Assembly: GCA_028023455.1 (NCBI GenBank)
Contig: JAQFVV010006246.1
Span: forward strand, 2,907,501 to 2,971,500
From: Epiperipatus broadwayi
Lineage: Eukaryota > Onychophora > Udeonychophora > Euonychophora > Peripatidae
Reading direction: 5' to 3'
Length of the DNA: 64,000 bases
A program made the translations under genes and the position numbers. How positions within the stretch are numbered: position 1 is the stretch's first letter; every line of letters begins with the position of its first letter. Below the pieces are notes generated by a model, which saw only the letters and a list, made by a program, of their open reading frames with translations, made no database searches and was not told where the DNA came from. Positions 1-14,135 of the stretch are shown here, one piece after another.

Positions 1-935
1 CCATTCCTTAACACTATAATATTCAACAATTCTTTTAACACAAACATTCAATGTTTTGTATAAGAATATTGACATACAATTGTTTTTCCAAAGCTTCTAC
101 ATATTGCATTACCTTTTTCACTCATCTTGTTTCCTGCCCTTTATTCATAACCTAATTAAATACTATTTTGGCTATTCTTTTATTATCTATAAACTGCAAT
201 CTACCAAACATTTTTATTTTGCTTTTTGCATCTCTCATATAAAAACTTGACCATCCCATTTCTGCTTGAGTTGCCTTCTCTACTATCCACACATCTGCAT
301 CTAATACATGTCTTCCTTCTCTTTGTACTTTTTCTAAGTAATCTAATACCCCTAATGCATCATTACCATATGTTAACCCTGCTACTGCCACTTTTCCATA
401 CAATTCTAGCTACATCTTACTTATTATATGAGAACACTGTTAATTTATTTACCAATCTCTTTTTTTTTCTTTGCTTCATTTATTAATTTTTTTTTCCATT
501 CATCCAAGCAATTTCTCTGATTACTTAAGATGATTCCTAAATAGTTATATCTATTCACTACACTTAACATTATATCTCCCAATAAAAATTCTTTATCTTC
601 TTTTTCCCCAGTATTAATCATCATTACTTTTTATTTTTCTTCATTAAATTTAATCCTAACAATGTATATACTGCCTTGCCATCTATTAATGGTATCTTTA
701 TCCCTCTTCCTGGTCTTTTCTATTGCTCTTTCTATTTTTCCCAAATACAACCAAAACAAAATAGGCAATATAGGGCATCCTTGCCTTAGTCCCACTCTAT
801 GTTCCCTAATTGATACGTATAGTAATTATTTTTATATAATTTCTAAATAATATCCATTAAAGCTCCATCCATTCCCAAATATACTAAACTTAACCATAAT
901 CTATTCTATTTACTCTCATACTCTAACACCCTCTA
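1..935 (-). pseudogene. Decayed non-LTR retrotransposon (LINE) reverse-transcriptase relic A
   Basis: On the minus strand the block reads as a LINE RT C-terminal half in several frames. Around 770-800 is the motif GLRQGCP followed by PILF, the usual RT signature before the active site. About 450-640 reads KVMMINTG, then NRYNYLGIILS, the typical YLG block after the catalytic core. 152-403 is an open frame with LTYGNDALGVLDYLEKVQRE and AEMGWSSF, which resembles the region after RT in many LINEs. The FADD catalytic box is missing, apparently deleted between the GCP block and the KVM block, and a frameshift lies near 800. The relic runs off the window start. The clade is not determined. It cannot encode active enzyme. 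Confidence 0.75.
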
Positions 936-3900
936 TTACATATTATTCAAACTGTTATGATTTCAAGGCAACAATCAATTACAATTTGTTGTGCAAGTGA
1001 AATAATAGTACATTGTTTTCAGTTGAAATTTAAGAGATGTTTCTGATACTTCAAATTCTCATACCTATATATGTTCAATATCTTATTATAACTTATATAG
1101 AAACTTGAGCACTAACCAAAAGTAATGCCTTCTTTTATTTTAAAAGTAGCTTAAACAATGTACTATTATTTTAATCTGAACACAGCATTTAATTGTTTGT
1201 TGCCCTTGAAATGTTATGATTTGAAATTTTAACTAAATTTTAAAAATGGAATTTCTATTTATTAAAAATGTTACCAAAGGTTAGAATTGCTTATATATAG
1301 ATACTTAATAGTTAATAGTAATGATTTCCATATTAAAATGAATTTTCTTATCTTGATAATTAGTAACTAATAAGTATTATGCATATGTGATTATTAAGTC
1401 AGACATTTTACATAAATATTAAATTTTATGTCCAAATAAATTAAGTGCTTACTTAATGCAGTTTATTCTAGCATCTAAATTTTAGAGCTGCACAATAAGT
1501 TATAATGAGGCTTTAATAAATTTATTTTATTAATTAGTGATTGCTAATATTAACTTTAGTACTAAATACAAAGTTTAACTGTAATGTTAACATTTTAATT
1601 ATGAGTAGAATGTGTTATATCCAAGTTGGTGAAAAATTGGGAATATACAATGAAACTAAAATCTTAGCAAAGTATCATGATGTTTCTAAATAATAGAATA
1701 CTTTTGATATATTTTTCCCACAATAGATAATACATTTGTAACATACATTTTAATATCACTTTTTTGTGATGAATGTAATATATTGTAATATCATTTTTAT
1801 TTACAATTATTTTATTTATGTATTTTTTTTTTCTTTTGTAGTTGAGATTTGAAGATGCATGGAGTACTTTAGTAAATTTCAGTTTGAATTCAAGTTTTTT
1901 GAAGAATAAAATTTTCAGAGCTTGTATTTGAAAAAAAAAATGTTTTTTATAAAAATGTACTAATATAACAAAATATACTTTTAATTAATTTTATATATTA
2001 AAACTTATTTGTCAGATAAGCTAGTTCTAATTTGATAATTTTTTATTTCTCAAATTTAATAATTTATTTCAGGTAATGTTTTCACCTTTTAAGTATTATT
2101 GAAAGATTTTGGATTTTCAAAAATTAATGAATGTCAAAATCTAGTTTAATAAAAAATTTTAATAAATCACTATTTTGTCTTTTTTTTTTTCATTTGTAAA
2201 ATGATTAATTAATAATGTCATTTGGAATATTATTTTATTATTTTATGAATTATGATGACTGTCTTACAAAATCTCTCATATTTTAAATTATATCACTTGG
2301 CATAATCATTTTATTTACAGATGTGTTAAATCCTTTTATAGTTAACAACTAAGTCTGATTTGATGGGACCATTGTCATTATGAGTAGCTGTAACTGAGCA
2401 ACTTAACTATCATTGTTTTAAAAATCAGAGTAAGTGGTGATAATATGCCTAAATATAGGTTATCTCAAACAATACATAAAAGCCTGCATGCAATCTGTCA
2501 TCAAGAATTTTGTTTTTTGGTTCTAAAATATAAAAATTATATTTGAAGATTTTATTTAACGCTAATAAAATTATTTGACCAAAGAATGAAGCTCGTGTTT
2601 AATATAGAAACAAATACATTTTTACTAAATTAAACATAATAATATACTGATAGTTTCACTTTATTACAAAAAAGAGATTAAAAAAAATATTTTAAAAAAA
2701 ATTAAGCAAATGTATATTTTTAGTTTTTTACTATAAATGTAGTAGCAGACAATTTTTGTAAAAATAAAGTTTTCGTAAATTTTATTAATTTACAAAAATA
2801 ATACAATGTTGCAAAAAGCACAGATTCACACCCTTTAATAATCAAAGGCTATATATTTTTTATGCAAGGAATATTTATTTAATTAACTTAGTAAAAATTA
2901 TTAATAAATCAAACAAAAGTATGCTTATGAAATTATAATAAATAGACTATTTTGTTACACTTCATTATTTAATACAAACAGCTATTATTCTATTCTTTTG
3001 ATTTGATTTTCTTGTTTAATAATATTTTTCTTTAATATCAATATTTTTTTACTATTCTTTTTGTTTATTTAATGCATATGAATTTTTTCATTTTGTTATA
3101 TCTATCTGTAAATAACCTACTAACATTTTTCATTGCTTTTAAATTGATTTTTTTGTTTGTTTGTGTAATTTTTTTTTTAATGATGCAATTTTTTTTAACA
3201 TTTTTATTTTTGGTAATCCATGAGTTTTTAATAATTGAGTCTTCTTCAGTGGTTTACTTTATTAAATTGAAAAACTGCCATTACATTTATTTTATTTTAT
3301 GATTACTACTAGTAAACACTTTGCTAAAAAATAATATAACATATAAATACAATATGTTTATATACATTGCCTCTTAATTATTTATTTGTTATACTTCACA
3401 AATTACATTCAACAGACTCTGGTCTAAATAATTGTGGGAAACTCAAACCATGAGATACAAATTAATGTCTGTTAAATTATGCATACAATAGTATAATTGA
3501 AGAATGTAATCTATCTTCTAATTGAAATCTCTTCCAATACCTTTAAAATCTTTGTTAATAACTGCCTAAAGGAAAATTGCATTCTAAGTGTTATTTTTTT
3601 AATTTTACTAAAAAGCAATATATTTTTTGATGCATTGAATTTTTAGTTTATTAACTTAGTGTTAAATTTATGAATTTAAATGATCATCTTTATTTTGTTG
3701 TTTTAATACTTGCTTATAAATAATAAAAACATCAATTCATAAAAATGAGTATGTGGCCAATGCTAACTCCAAGAAGGAAAAAGAGAGGGAGGGGGCTATT
3801 CTTGAAATGAATTTTTTAATTATAGAAATCAATCTTAAAACCAGAAATATTTCGATATATAAAACATGTTGATTCAATTGTCTGTGTACTTGATATTTTG

Positions 3901-4079
3901 TGATGTCTTCATTTAATTTCTTCTGCTGAAAACTTTTTTTAAAATACTTCAATATTGTAATTGTAACTCTCTGCTGTACTCTATTTACTATCATATTTTT
4001 CCAATAGAAAAGCAATTGTATTACACTTCCTTAAAATGTTTTTGACATAATGTTTATAATGTAAACAAAATGTACCACT
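936..4079. other. AT-rich stretch with no recognisable gene
   Basis: About 3.1 kb of very AT-rich sequence rich in A and T homopolymers. The only open frames are short and low in complexity. I see no conserved protein motif, RNA gene or clear repeat boundary, although the 3' tail of the LINE relic that follows may extend into the upper end. Confidence 0.6.
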
Positions 4080-5690
4080 CCCATAAAACTATGCTCAAGT
4101 TCTCCATAAAACATCATTTACTAAGTCTTTCATTGTTCATTTATTTTACATGCCCAATGCAACAAAGATATGATTTTACCAGACTGTATGTAGTATTACA
4201 GCCAACAAGTTAAAAAACATAATAATTGGTTTTATGATCTATTACATTTTTAAAATTTTACTTGGCATCCTTAAATCAAATTTTTCTAAAGCCATTATAT
4301 TGCACAAATATAATGTTCAAGTTTCATTTTTTTATGATAAATTAGGTAAAATATCAGCTCTGTATTCTGCTAACTTAGTTGCAACAGTTATTTCTCTATG
4401 ATGAAATACTTTATCTTTTAATTTCTTAAAAGCAGCAGTACATTGGCATTTATTATATTTTAACATACAAGTCATCTTTCTTTATAAAACTATGAAGGTA
4501 TTTAAATTAGTTTATATTTTCAATTCGATAACTACCCAAACAAAAAGTTACTTAAATCTTTTTCATATTACTAGCTGCTAAAGAATATGATTTTTTTAAA
4601 TAATTAATATACCAAAGTCTTTATATGTTGCTTTCAAAACATTAAATATATTCTGTAAATTCTCTTTTGAACTAGAAAAATTACACAATCTCCAACATAA
4701 ATTTGGAATCCAAAAAAGATGAAATTTTTATTTTTTGCTTTTAATCAATTGAAATTAACGATTACATCATCAAACTTGTATCCTGATCCCTGATTTATTA
4801 AATTGCCTATAAATAATTAGAAAGTCATAAAAATTGAAAACAATTTTGGGGTAAGTATACGCTCTTGTATAGCATCAGTTTCCATTTCAAATGCCTAATT
4901 TTCCACTTAAGTAATAATTCTTTCCTCTCATTCTATTTTGTAGATATTGTAAAATACAAATAAATTTTGGTGTATAACCAACTAGTGCCAGACAATTCCA
5001 TAAACCTGCTCTATTAATTGAATAAAATGCTTTGATCAACTCAGCAACAGGATTAAATAAATCACTTCTTTGTTCCTGATTCTTTTTTTGCATTTTTCTG
5101 ACAACAGAAACTATTTATAGTATCTTTTGAATCTCTAAAACCACATTGAGTCTCTAGTAATCATTCATTTATGATTGGAAGCAATTTAATCAACAAAATT
5201 ATTAAAAATATCTTTACTATATAGTGAATAATAATGATATTTCATAATAATTACAGCAGCCTTTTCTATTCCCTTTGTTTTTAAAAATTGAAACACTAAA
5301 AGCATCCTTAAGATCAAGTGGTACAATTGTTTTGGTTCATATATTTGTAAGAAATTCAATATTTTCAAAGCCTAAATATCACCACCACCCAGTCTTTTCA
5401 TTTATAAGATTACAAGAAAATTATTATTAGATTTAATTAGATTGTGATATTATTCCTCAGGTTTATGTGTTGCTTTCAATGAATCAAAAAAGATCTACAA
5501 TGATCAGTAAGTGTCTGTATATTCTTTGCAATTTTATTCATTTTTAAGCCTTGTTGTTCTTTGAACATTGGCTTTCAGATCTCTAAATTTATTATGAAAT
5601 TCTGCATTTAATTTATTCTGCCAAGCAGAAATTGCTTTATTTTAATCAAATTACTAATAAGTTCATTGTCAGAAAACTGGTCATGATTCC
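4080..5690 (-). pseudogene. Decayed non-LTR retrotransposon (LINE) relic B, RT domain
   Basis: Reading the minus strand from about 5640 downward, fragments appear in the order expected for a metazoan LINE ORF2. There is a pre-RT block with NKAISAWQNKLNAEF. The RT A-region frame at 4887-5093 has LIKAFYSINRAGLWNCL, where the usual catalytic Asp of KAFD is Tyr. Near 4780 is a GSGYKFDD-like block, near 4650 a DCVIF remnant of the ADDC box, and near 4400 the post-RT block AAFKKLKDKVFHHREITVAT followed by KLAEYRADILP. Many frameshifts and stops separate them. The order and spacing match one ancient full-length RT, and the lost Asp confirms it is dead. It differs in motif style from relic A, so it is probably another LINE clade. 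Confidence 0.72.
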
Positions 5691-6418
5691 TTTTTTAGGG
5701 AGCCCAGGAATATATTTACTTGTATTCATAACACACACACACACCATCAATAGTTATCTACATATTGCCTTATACAATTTGGTGTAGTGGTAAAGTGGTA
5801 GCTGTTTTGTCATTTCTAGTACTCAAACTTTTGATTCCATTTATCTATAATTATTTGGCATTTTTGTTTAATAATATTTTTAATACTAATAAAATCTTTT
5901 CAAACATGAGACTTTCATTTCCAATTGCTAAATCTTAATGGCATTGAGGTTTTATCAAAATATCAAGAAAATTTAAAATCTTTTTATATTATGTTATTTT
6001 TGAGCATCTCACTGAATGAAACATAACCAAGATCATCCCATAAGCATGCTAAATTTTTTTTAAAATGATTTAAGGTAGATAAAAAGAAATCATTCAAAAA
6101 CTCATAAGATGTCTGAAGATCTGAGATAATAAGTTGAACCCCAATGCAAGAAATTTTAGCTATCACTTATACAGAGCAGCTGATAATTTATAAGAAATAG
6201 TAAATAAAATATAATATATTAAAAAGTAGTAATAAATAAAATTATTAGTAATATATAACAATTACAACAAAATACTTGTCATAATAGGTTGACTTTTAAT
6301 CAAAGCATCTTTAGCTATCAAAATTGTTATATTAAAGTTAATAATCCTGTAATTTTAGAAAGTTACAAATTTATTCATTTTTGATGAAAGCATAGTCTGA
6401 TGTAGCACTTTCTGAAAC
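5691..6418. other. AT-rich stretch, no supported gene
   Basis: It may include the eroded N-terminal end of the preceding LINE relic, but I recognise no domain. A 60-residue minus-strand open frame at 5984-6166 has no motif I know. Confidence 0.5.
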
Positions 6419-6567
6419 AAAACCCAATCATGCTTTGCACCACCCAGTTGCAGAATAGCAATGTAGCCTCTATGGCCCACTGCTGCAGGTGACAATGTGG
6501 TCCCTGCACAGGTGGATCATACTTTAGTGACTTAATAAAGTTGCTTTGAGAAAAAAACCCAATCATG
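6419..6567 (+). mobile_element. 121-bp retroposon-like insertion with 14-bp target-site duplications
   Basis: The sequence aaaacccaatcatg occurs at 6419-6432 and again at 6554-6567. It brackets 121 bp (6433-6553) that is clearly less AT-rich than its surroundings and ends in gagaaa. A perfect 14-bp direct repeat and an A-rich 3' end are typical of LINE-mobilised retroposons such as SINEs or truncated transcripts. I see no pol III A or B box, so the source RNA is unknown. Confidence 0.6.
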
Positions 6568-7919
6568 ATAGCAGTAAAGTATAAAATATGTTCTCTTTCT
6601 GGACATTTGAATTATTCATAAATAACAGACACTTCAAAAGTATGGTATTTTTATCAAATTGATATATTGTATATACTTCTGAATGGATCATTATTTTCTT
6701 CATTAATTATTATTATTTGATCTTTTTTCAATTAAAAGTTATGTTTATATGGGTTTTTTCATTGACTAAAACAAAGAATCCTATAGATAATTAAAATTTT
6801 GATCATATCATTGAATCCAGATGATTCATTACTTTATTTTTTTTTTAAATTATTTATTCAATTGTAAACTGGATAGTTTAAAATCCATTACATCATTTTT
6901 ATACCAAGATGAATATTCATTTTATGCTCCAAAGAATTGGTGTTAGTGGATCACATAATCTCTCCCTACTATTATAATATTTCAGGAGGCTACATAATGA
7001 TGACAAAGACAAATGAATAAATTTTTATCAATCCATGACTGAACATATATCGAGACCTCTCACATTTAATTCTGATGTCCAAAATCAGCTGACTGCCATA
7101 TTTAAATATCTTAAATGTTTAATTTATTGATTTTTGCTGATTTTTCATTTACAAAATAATAGCATTCTATATAAAAACTATAATGTCATTACAAAACTCA
7201 ACAATATTATTTGCCTAATTATTAATAAGCATGACCGATGCTCTTAATAAACATATTTATTTGAATTGGTTTATGAAGACAAAAAAAATTTAAAAAAGAA
7301 GAATCAATAATTCTTTAAAATCATATATAATTTTACAAGGCAACCATACTATCTTATTGGCAATAATTAGACAATTGTAATAGTAGTTCAGTGTTGCCCA
7401 TCAGGCTGGTCAAAACCTAAAATAATAGTCATTAAAAAATATTCATTCACAAATCTTTTTCAGAAACTATATAATTCTCAATAATATTAATCTACAAAAA
7501 TTAACACATCAGATTATTCATTTGTAGCCTAATAATCTTTCGTTAGCTTGTTCTTTTACTAATTTTCATAAAAAAATTGATCCAAATATTTATGATCTAA
7601 ACATTCTACATAAATAAAAGGCAAAGCTTAGGAACCTACATTTTCTATTGCTAAAAGGAATGACAATGGATTGAGAGGTTATTTCAAGAAATTGTAAAAA
7701 AACAGCACATGAGATAAATGGGTAAGAAAGTATGGAGAGAGATATGAAGAAAATTTATGGATTGAAAAAAAATAAATAAAACTTGAGACTTTCATATTGC
7801 AATGGATTTCTTTGAAAATGGTGTTCACTGTTTCAATTGTAAATAAATTTTTTATACAATAAATATATACTAATAATAATCAAAAAATAATACTCTTCAA
7901 AACATCTATATAAATGTCA
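6568..7919. other. AT-rich stretch, no supported feature
   Basis: No open frame with recognisable motifs, no RNA gene and no obvious repeat were seen. Confidence 0.5.
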
Positions 7920-8614
7920 AAAAAAATTTATACATTAAAAGCCTTTTTCAGCACCCTGATTTGGTGTCTTTTCAAATGTTAATAATTTATTATGTGATGG
8001 ATGTACTGTGGCTTCTCCTTAAACAAAGTCAAGAATCCCTTAGCAATTATGCACAGAGAAACCTCTTAGCCACTTTATTTTTCATTCCCTACTCTATGCT
8101 CAATCCTATTCTCACAACATAATCTTTGTCAACTCTATGGCCTTTATATCTAAATCCCCCTTATCTTTTCCCAAATCCAGCATAAAAACCAATCCACTTT
8201 CTGTATAAACACTTTTTTCATATTTATTCTTCCATAACTTCATTATATATACCCTTTCTGTTTTCTAGCATTTACATTCAATTAACTATTTCAGACAGAA
8301 CCATCTAGTGTTCAATAATGAAATCAAGACAAATTATAGCAATATAAATTGTTAAAATAAATTACAACCTACATATATAAATTCAGTGATTACAAAATAA
8401 TTGATTATATCATAACAATACGATAAATAAACTAAATTGCATGCATTTTTTTTATAATTACATATATGTTAATTTATATAATTTTCCATTCATTTTTAAT
8501 TAACCAAATTTATAGAAGTTTTGTAAATATTCATACAATTATTTAAATTATTTTTAATAAAGTTCATATATTTGTCTCCTTTTTGAAAAAGGCTTTTAAT
8601 GTATAAAAAAAATT
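7920..8614. mobile_element. Non-autonomous TIR DNA transposon (MITE-like), 677 bp
   Basis: 7929-7950 (TATACATTAAAAGCC...) and 8584-8605 are perfect 22-bp inverted repeats. They are flanked by aaaaaaatt at 7920-7928 and 8606-8614, a 9-bp direct repeat, though part of it is a homopolymer. The 677-bp element has no transposase frame. An 8-9-bp duplication would fit the hAT or MULE superfamilies, but the terminal sequence is not diagnostic. A local tandem duplication lies just outside its right end. Confidence 0.65.
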
Positions 8615-8640
8615 ATATTTATGTAGCTGTTGTAAAAAAT

Positions 8641-8717
8641 TTATTCTGATTATTATTTTATGGAAGAACAGCATAAAGTTTTATTCTGATTATTATTTTA
8701 TAGAAGAACAGCATAAA
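8641..8717 (+). repeat. Tandem duplication, period 40 bp, about 2 copies
   Basis: ttattctgattattatttta with a following agaagaacagcataaag block occurs at 8641 and again at 8681, with one difference. It looks like a recent local duplication. Confidence 0.85.
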
Positions 8718-9943
8718 GATATTTATTTTTTCCAATTTTTAATAAATATATAAAATTGTTATTTGGAAAATATGCATGCATATTCTAGTTTGGTAACAAG
8801 AGTAAAATTTTTAATTGCACTTTTATGCATTGTCAAAGTATATGCATTTATTGAAATATAAAATATACAGTATGACTTCTTAATACACTATTGCCACATA
8901 GTGCAAGTCATAGTAATCAATGGATTCTAGAAGGTTAGTGCACTAAAATCCTTAGCTAGTGCATATTCATTCAATATTTTCAAATTAGTTTTTAGCTTAT
9001 GGGTTTCATAAATAAGGAGCCTTGCAACAGAGTATTGCAGCAAATTCTTTGGATCTAATGTATTCCTTCAACAGCCACCTTTTATCATTTTAATTAACTA
9101 TAAAGTTATGAATTCAAACAAAAAATACCACAATGTTTTCAATATAATTTTCTTGTATAATCATGTAGATCTGAACCTAGTTCAGTATCTATATATTTTT
9201 GTTGTCTTTAGTTTTTTTAATAATCATATTCCAAGATACTATAGCATATTGGTATGATTAGTTTAATATAAAATCTTGCCAATCAATGTTGGTGATTATG
9301 ATTATTAAAAAATCAAAGACACCAAAATATATAGATACTAAAATGGGTTCAGGTCTGTATCACCATGCTGAATCCTGGAGGGATGCATTAGTTTCCAAAG
9401 ATCTAAATGCAGTGCACCCATATTCAAACTCCTTACTGATAAAAGCCATAAGCTATAAACTAGTCTGAGGATAGATGGATTAATAGGCACTAGATAGGGA
9501 TCTTGATGCACTTTTAGCATCCATTGATTACTCTTGCTTGCATTAGGTAGCAATATTGTGTGGAGAAAGTTGTAACTGTATAAACAGATTGGGTAAGCAT
9601 AAGAAATGGTCATGTGATTTTACAGTAATGTGAAATCCATGTGTTTTCTTTATCTAAATATAATTTTGTGTTAATGCTTTTTTCTAAAAATTTTATGCAA
9701 ATAAATCTATATGTTGCCCACATTTTTAAGTTAGTCAATTATATATAAGCAGTCATTGATCAATTATCTGAGATAATACATATGTGTGTAATAATAAATG
9801 CAGCACTTTCTAAAATATTTTAGCAGTTTTGTCTACATAACAAAACATTAAATTACTTTTCATTAAACTTGTCTTTGACTAGATTATCAAACAAATGCAA
9901 AATGATTATTTACATTTACAGCCTTTGATTTATATATATATAT
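8718..9943. other. AT-rich stretch, no supported gene
   Basis: Short overlapping open frames at 9286-9613 on both strands have no recognisable motif. The stretch ends in a (TA)n tract at 9930-9943 that forms the left flank of element E1. Confidence 0.5.
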
Positions 9944-12900
9944 TGTGCCCTTTTATATGGGTCACCATTTAAGTTTTGTGCTAATCTAGTAGAAAATTTT
10001 AAATTTAAGAAGTATTTTAAAAGTGTGATGTGACTTTGCTTGTGGTAATATTACCATAAGTTTAATTAAAGCAATCTATGAGTATTTGATATGTGAATTG
10101 TGTTGGTATTGAGAAGATATTTAAAATGATGATGATTATGATGTAATACTGCATTAATAAATTTAATAACAAATGTTTAAAGCTAAAGTATTTAAAAGAC
10201 AAGTTAAAATTAGACAAAGATATTTTTTAATTTGAAATATATGTTAAAAGTGAATAAAAATATTTTAAATTATAAGTACTTAAATTGAGATTAATATTTG
10301 ATTTTAATCATATCAAATAATTATTTTAAAATCTGATATAATATCTTATTTATTTTTAAAAAATAAATATTTATTTTAAAAAAGCAATTGTTAAGTTTAT
10401 TTTTAGACAAGCGTTCTTGTATTATAAAGAACAGATGTTATACACACACGCGTGGAAGTTGTCTAATAAAGTTGCATAATTATTTTAAAAAATCATGTTG
10501 TAAATTTATAAATAATACGTGAGTTATCACGAGATAAAAATAAAAGATATTAATGTAGAATATTAAATTTGATTTTAAAAAATATTGTCTTAAAAAATGT
10601 AACGTATTTAAAAAGATTTAGTTTATTTTAAATGATCTTATAAAAGTTAAGATTTAATCAAGTGAGAAAGAATATTGCAAAAGAATGTTTAATAGATTTA
10701 AATAAACGATAAATATTGTTTTGAAAGAATTTGATAAAATATTAAATATTAAATAAGTCATTATTTTATTTTAATAGTGAGTTAATAAATATGTAAATAA
10801 GCAAAATTTGATTGTTTAATCGTACCAATCAGATGTGGAGTTTCTGGCAGTATATAAGCTGGATTCAATTGTTGAGGGGGTCTCTCTACAATAAAACTTC
10901 TAAGTCGTTTGTGCTATTTAAAAAAATAGCCAAGTAAATTTATAAACGCTCTTAAAATCAGTTGTAAAATCATAAGAGTGTTATTGAATAATTTATAATA
11001 TTTTTAAAGTAATGAATATGCAGTAGAAACTTAATAATTCCCTATTATCTTCTCAATATCGAAACTCAATTTACGTACAAATAATCATGGAAACCTCACA
11101 CATCGGAGAAATATATCAGAAACTTTATGCTAGAAAAGTAACAGACGCTGGATTAGTACATAAAACTACAAGATGGAGAAAAGTAGTATTTTGGACTATA
11201 AATAGTTTTCAAAAGTTAAATTACTACTGTCTATTACTAATAGATATTTTAAAGAAATATAAATATTTCTGTAAAAGAAAGTATTGTGACAAATTATAGA
11301 AGTAAAATGTGTATCTTAAGGAAAGATATAAGAAGCGTAGTAATTTTAAATAAATACTTGCCTTGTTAAGTCTTTATGCTTAAAAGACTAGATATTGATA
11401 ATTTGAAAAGGCAAATATATTATAAGTATAAGTATTTTAAAAAATCGTAATATAATAAAATTATTTTATTAAAGTTATCTAAACGCTGGCCGTTATAGAT
11501 GGAAAATTAATTCTTACCGGAATATGTTATTTTATAAATGCGTAGATAATACATGGACGTCCAAGCCAAACCAAGTTAATGGAAAAATAATTAAATAACA
11601 ATTTTATCAATTATGAACTAAGTTGAAATAATAACTTTCAAATAATAATTGATGAAGAATTGGATCCAAAGAACTTATAAACTATTTTAATTTTATTTGT
11701 TTTCTTGTGGAACTTATTTTATTTTTAAAAAAAACGTTATCATTTTATTATAAACTTTCAAGAAACACGTGATACAACGGAACAGGAAATAGTGTTTTAT
11801 TGACTTTATACGGAGGATATTTGTTAGAACTTTTATGGTAGAAAAAAATCGACGCTGGACTATGTAATATGAATTTTATTTTATTTATTTAACATAAAAT
11901 TTAAATATTATTAAACTCTTAAAAAGTAGGTTAGGTACATTTATTAAATAGTAACTTAAAAAATAATATAATAATTAATTACATAAACTTATTTTTATAA
12001 TTAATATAACACGGAATATTCTAATGAATGTTTATGAGTGAAAATGTGAATGATTTTTATTTTATGAAGCTGCAAATTCCGAAGAATACTGGATAGCAGA
12101 ATGGACAATATTATTATTATGGTAAAAAATATTGTATAATGATTTTAATGAATTTAATATGTTTTTCTTTAGATCAACTGAATATTATGTTGTTGTAGAA
12201 TGAATGGATAAATATATTATGAAAACACATACATTATATTGACAACAAACTTTATTAAAATATGCATAATTTTTAATTTATAATATAAACATGATACAAC
12301 ATTACGTAAAAGCTTAGAAATAATTATATGATTCTTTCGTAAATAATTTTGATATTTTTATTTATGCTTAGTATTAAAATGATGTTTATTATTTATCTTA
12401 ATAATTATTTTATTTTTGCAAGTCAGAAAAGGATTTTAAAAGTCTATTTTATTTTCTGTTTATTAGATAAGTTAAGTTACGTTTTAGGTAGAGGCTTATA
12501 TTTAGATTGAAAAGTTTACTAAGTATAGACAATATAGTATGAATAATTTGGATAATGAATATTTTATTTGAAGTTGATATTTGTTTTCCGGAAAATGTTT
12601 TTTTTTTTAAAAGAGTTTAGAATATATTTTATAGATAGAAATTTATTAGAAAGGTTAGTAAAGTACATAGGGTAAAATAATGATTTTACACAGAAAGGAA
12701 TCATAAAATTTATCTAATGTAATGTTTTATGAATTTAAAATTGATAAATGATTTAAATATTAATGTTTGAATAATACAGATATAGAATGCATATTTTATA
12801 AAACATATAACAGGAATTACATTAGGTGGAATATAATTATAGCCAATCATTTATTTACATTATAAAGACATATTAATTTTATATAAAGCTCTTAGGCAAT

Positions 12901-14135
12901 GTCAATAACAAAGTGAGTACATGATAATATATTATAAATGATATTTTATTAATGTAGTTAATTAATAGGTAGAGCTACATTATGTACACATGCTACATAG
13001 ATAATCTTGACATGTATTATTATTTGTAATAATTAAAGATTACTACTATTTATTTTTCAAATCTAAGTTTTAAGAAAAACACACTGTAATAATATTAATA
13101 TAACATTTGGAGGAATGTGTAATTGCTTATTAAGTACATAAGTTAATAACAGTGTAAGCCTCTTATATTTGTATTTCTTATTTTTATTTTATTGGTTGTC
13201 ATAAATTTTAAATTGTAAAATAGTGTAAATAAATTTGTTAATTTGTTTTAAAAGTGTGTCGAGTTTCATTATTTTTCACCACAGCATTTTGACATCAGAT
13301 GATTTGAAATAAACATAATATTTGCACAAAATTGAATTTGTTATTATTACTTAGAATTGAATACCATATTTGCTTAACATTATTTTATAAGAATTGATTG
13401 ACATGAACATAAATATTACAATGGTCATAAGATGATTACAATACACATTATAAGAATACAATATTGTTTATTGCCACAGATTATTAAGTCTAAGATTTTA
13501 ATCTATTTTAAAATGAAGATACCATATAAAATAAAAGATATACATATAATTGTTTATTTATTTAATGATTGATTATATCATAGAAATAGATGAGATTAAA
13601 TTACACTTTAAGACTATTATTTATTATTATTATTAAAATAAGTTAGGTGTATTTAAGTTTGATATAAAATCCCACATCATACTTATTTACATGAGTTATT
13701 ATTATTTTAAAACAGCTTAGAAGAACCTGAGATTATTTAATTATATTTTAAGTTAAAGTTAGGAATTATTTTAGTATTATTAAAGATAATTTATTTCATT
13801 TAAAAGCCATAAGAATGCTATAGATGTAGTGGTAAAGTGATAGGGTAGTGATAGTATTCTTATGCCATTGAGACAGTATCTTGGGAGATATTGACTCAGT
13901 GTAAATCTGCTTATTACTTTGTAACTTTACTTCGCAGTCTCATAATTTTATAAATACTTATTTAATTAATATAATTTAGAACTATATTGATTTTGATGAT
14001 TGATAATAAATTTAATTAAGATATGATAATATAAAAGTATATTAAAGATAGATATGCAAATTTTAATTAAGCAGAATAATGTAACTGAGCTAGTTGTATT
14101 TTAAACTATTTTATATATCCAGAAGTAAGGGTACA
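9944..14135 (+). mobile_element. E1: 4.2-kb element with LTR-like TG...CA ends set in (TA)n
   Basis: It starts TGTGCCC at 9944 directly after (TA)n and ends GGGTACA at 14135 directly before (TA)n. An inverted, diverged relative (E2) lies at 46691-51204 and shares both ends and internal landmarks, which defines the unit. Internal promoter-like signals on the plus strand are CCAAT (10825-10829), TATATAAG (10851-10858) and AATAAA (10890-10895). They read like an LTR U3/R boundary, which favours a very long solo LTR or an internally deleted LTR element. No long open frame is present. Three short stretches share a cgctgg core near 11140, 11480 and 11850. The superfamily is inferred only from the ends and the promoter layout. 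Confidence 0.55.
10825..10895 (+). promoter_or_regulatory. LTR-like promoter block of E1 (CCAAT, TATA, AATAAA)
   Basis: CCAAT at 10825-10829, TATATAAG 26 bp downstream and AATAAA at 10890 have pol II promoter and polyadenylation spacing. The CCAAT box (ATTGG on the plus strand, 50354-50358) and a TATTTAAG-like box are kept in the inverted copy E2 despite heavy divergence. Confidence 0.5.

Noticed and set aside
9286-9613. Protein gene on either strand
   Set aside because: Overlapping short frames on both strands, no motif, no conserved context.
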